A DNA stretch of 64,000 bases. Source: Sporosarcina sp. Marseille-Q4943 (GTDB lineage: Bacteria; Bacillota; Bacilli; Bacillales_A; Planococcaceae). The notes beneath the pieces were generated by a model. The model was not told where the DNA came from. It made no database searches and saw nothing but the letters and a program-made list of their open reading frames with translations. The position numbers and the translations under genes were made by a program. The DNA is taken from contig NZ_OX031157.1 of the NCBI RefSeq assembly GCF_943736995.1, positions 682,001 through 746,000 on the forward strand. The letters run 5' to 3'. Each line of letters opens with the position of its first letter. The stretch's first letter is position 1. This document shows, in pieces, positions 63,558-64,000 of the stretch.

Positions 63558-64000
63558 TATTCCAATCTGCAAGGCTTTTGTAAAGATATGTCGGTAGCTC
63601 CAACTGCGCCTTCACCGTCTCCAAACTTGTCACGCCGCCCTCTACATAGATTGTATCGATGCCGAAGCGGATTCCTGCCTGGATGTCGGTTTCGTAGTTG
63701 TCACCGATCATGATCATTTCGTCTTTCCTATACCCTTTTTGTTGAATGAAATGCAACAAATGCGGCTCCGGTTTTCCAATAAAGATAGCAGTGCGATCCG
63801 TCGTCGATTCCAGAAGCTTCACAAACGAGCCATTCCCCGGGACGAGCCCTCTTTCTGTCGGGAATGCTCGATCGCCATTCGTCGCAATAAAACGCGCCCC
63901 TGCGCGAATCGCCAAACTGGCGGCAGCGAGTTTTTCATATGTAATGCTGCGGTCGATTCCAATGACAACGACGTCCGGATTTTGTGAGGTCAGCTCAAAC
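63541..64000 (-). CDS. yutF: HAD-IIA family phosphatase YutF, C-terminal part
   Basis: The 3' part (152 residues) of a HAD-superfamily subfamily IIA phosphatase; the 5' end lies beyond the window. The frame is open to the edge (FELTSQNPDVVVIGIDRSIT). Motifs are ATNGDRAFPTERGLVPGNGS, IFIGKPEPHLLHF (motif III lysine) and MIGDNYETDIQAGIRFGIDT (motif IV Asp residues). It resembles the B. subtilis YutF/AraL/NagD group of sugar and nucleotide phosphatases. In-window Met or Leu codons are not true starts. Confidence 0.93.
   Translation of the reverse strand, partial: FELTSQNPDVVVIGIDRSITYEKLAAASLAIRAGARFIATNGDRAFPTERGLVPGNGSFVKLLESTTDRTAIFIGKPEPHLLHFIQQKGYRKDEMIMIGDNYETDIQAGIRFGIDTIYVEGGVTSLETVKAQLELPTYLYKSLADWNKKEPQ

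Overview
The window is low-to-mid GC Gram-positive DNA. Signs for this are AGGAGG-type ribosome sites, frequent TTG and GTG starts, a menaquinone operon, an Mrp antiporter operon, and a 20-tRNA array behind an rRNA operon. From memory, gene order follows Bacillus subtilis closely over several blocks: pckA-ytmA-ytkD-dps-ytjA-men-yteA-menA; rrn/trnB; yugJ-yuzA-yugI-yugE-patB-yuxJ-pbpD; yufK-mrp; yuiE-yuiD-yuiB-yumB-yutM-yutI-yuzD-yutJ-yuzB-yutF. Protein details and the repeat style suggest a Planococcaceae member, possibly Sporosarcina-like. That family call is inference.

Layout. 1-8.3 kb: the 3' part of pckA, a NorB-like efflux pump, ytmA/ytkD, a malic enzyme with an ACT domain, yjfB, dps, yidD, then a repeat-rich gap and a Zur-controlled zinc-binding lipoprotein. 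8.3-15.7 kb: menF-D-H-B-E on the minus strand, with menA divergent. 15.8-17.0 kb: yteA and a 20-bp periodic array. 17.0-24.6 kb: one large minus-strand operon, 16S-23S-5S followed by 20 tRNA genes. 24.6-29 kb: transporters, alcohol dehydrogenase, yuzA. 29-34.7 kb: arginine/ornithine/proline catabolism genes (rocG, rocD, rocA) with a divergent RocR-like regulator. 34.9-42.1 kb: yugI, two sigma-like/anti-sigma-like fusion proteins, a separate anti-sigma and ECF sigma pair, and yugE. 42-48 kb: patB, cyclophilin, an MFS pump and PBP4. 48-54.8 kb: yufK and mrpABCDEFG. 54.8-64 kb: leucyl aminopeptidase, yuiD, yuiB, two NDH-2-like flavoproteins, Fe-S assembly genes (yutM, yutI), yuzD, yuzB, and the 3' end of yutF.

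The most unusual locus is at 35.4-41.8 kb. An intact ECF sigma gene, preceded by an ECF-type promoter (TGAAAC-N17-CGTA), overlaps a membrane anti-sigma gene. Behind them lie two tandem paralogues in which a degenerate sigma-like domain is fused in one polypeptide to the same kind of anti-sigma protein. The sigma-like parts have lost residues needed for promoter melting and -35 recognition, so they look like tethered pseudo-sigma domains. A second notable gene is the RocR-like regulator, whose AAA+ domain has lost the GAFTGA loop and Walker B aspartate needed to activate sigma-54. Its target rocA has a sigma-A-like promoter.

Non-coding DNA is also rich. There is a modular family of intergenic hairpin repeats with compensatory base changes (six to seven copies). 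There are also a strictly 20-bp periodic CATAAA array in two opposing arms and a strictly 21-bp periodic GC-rich array.
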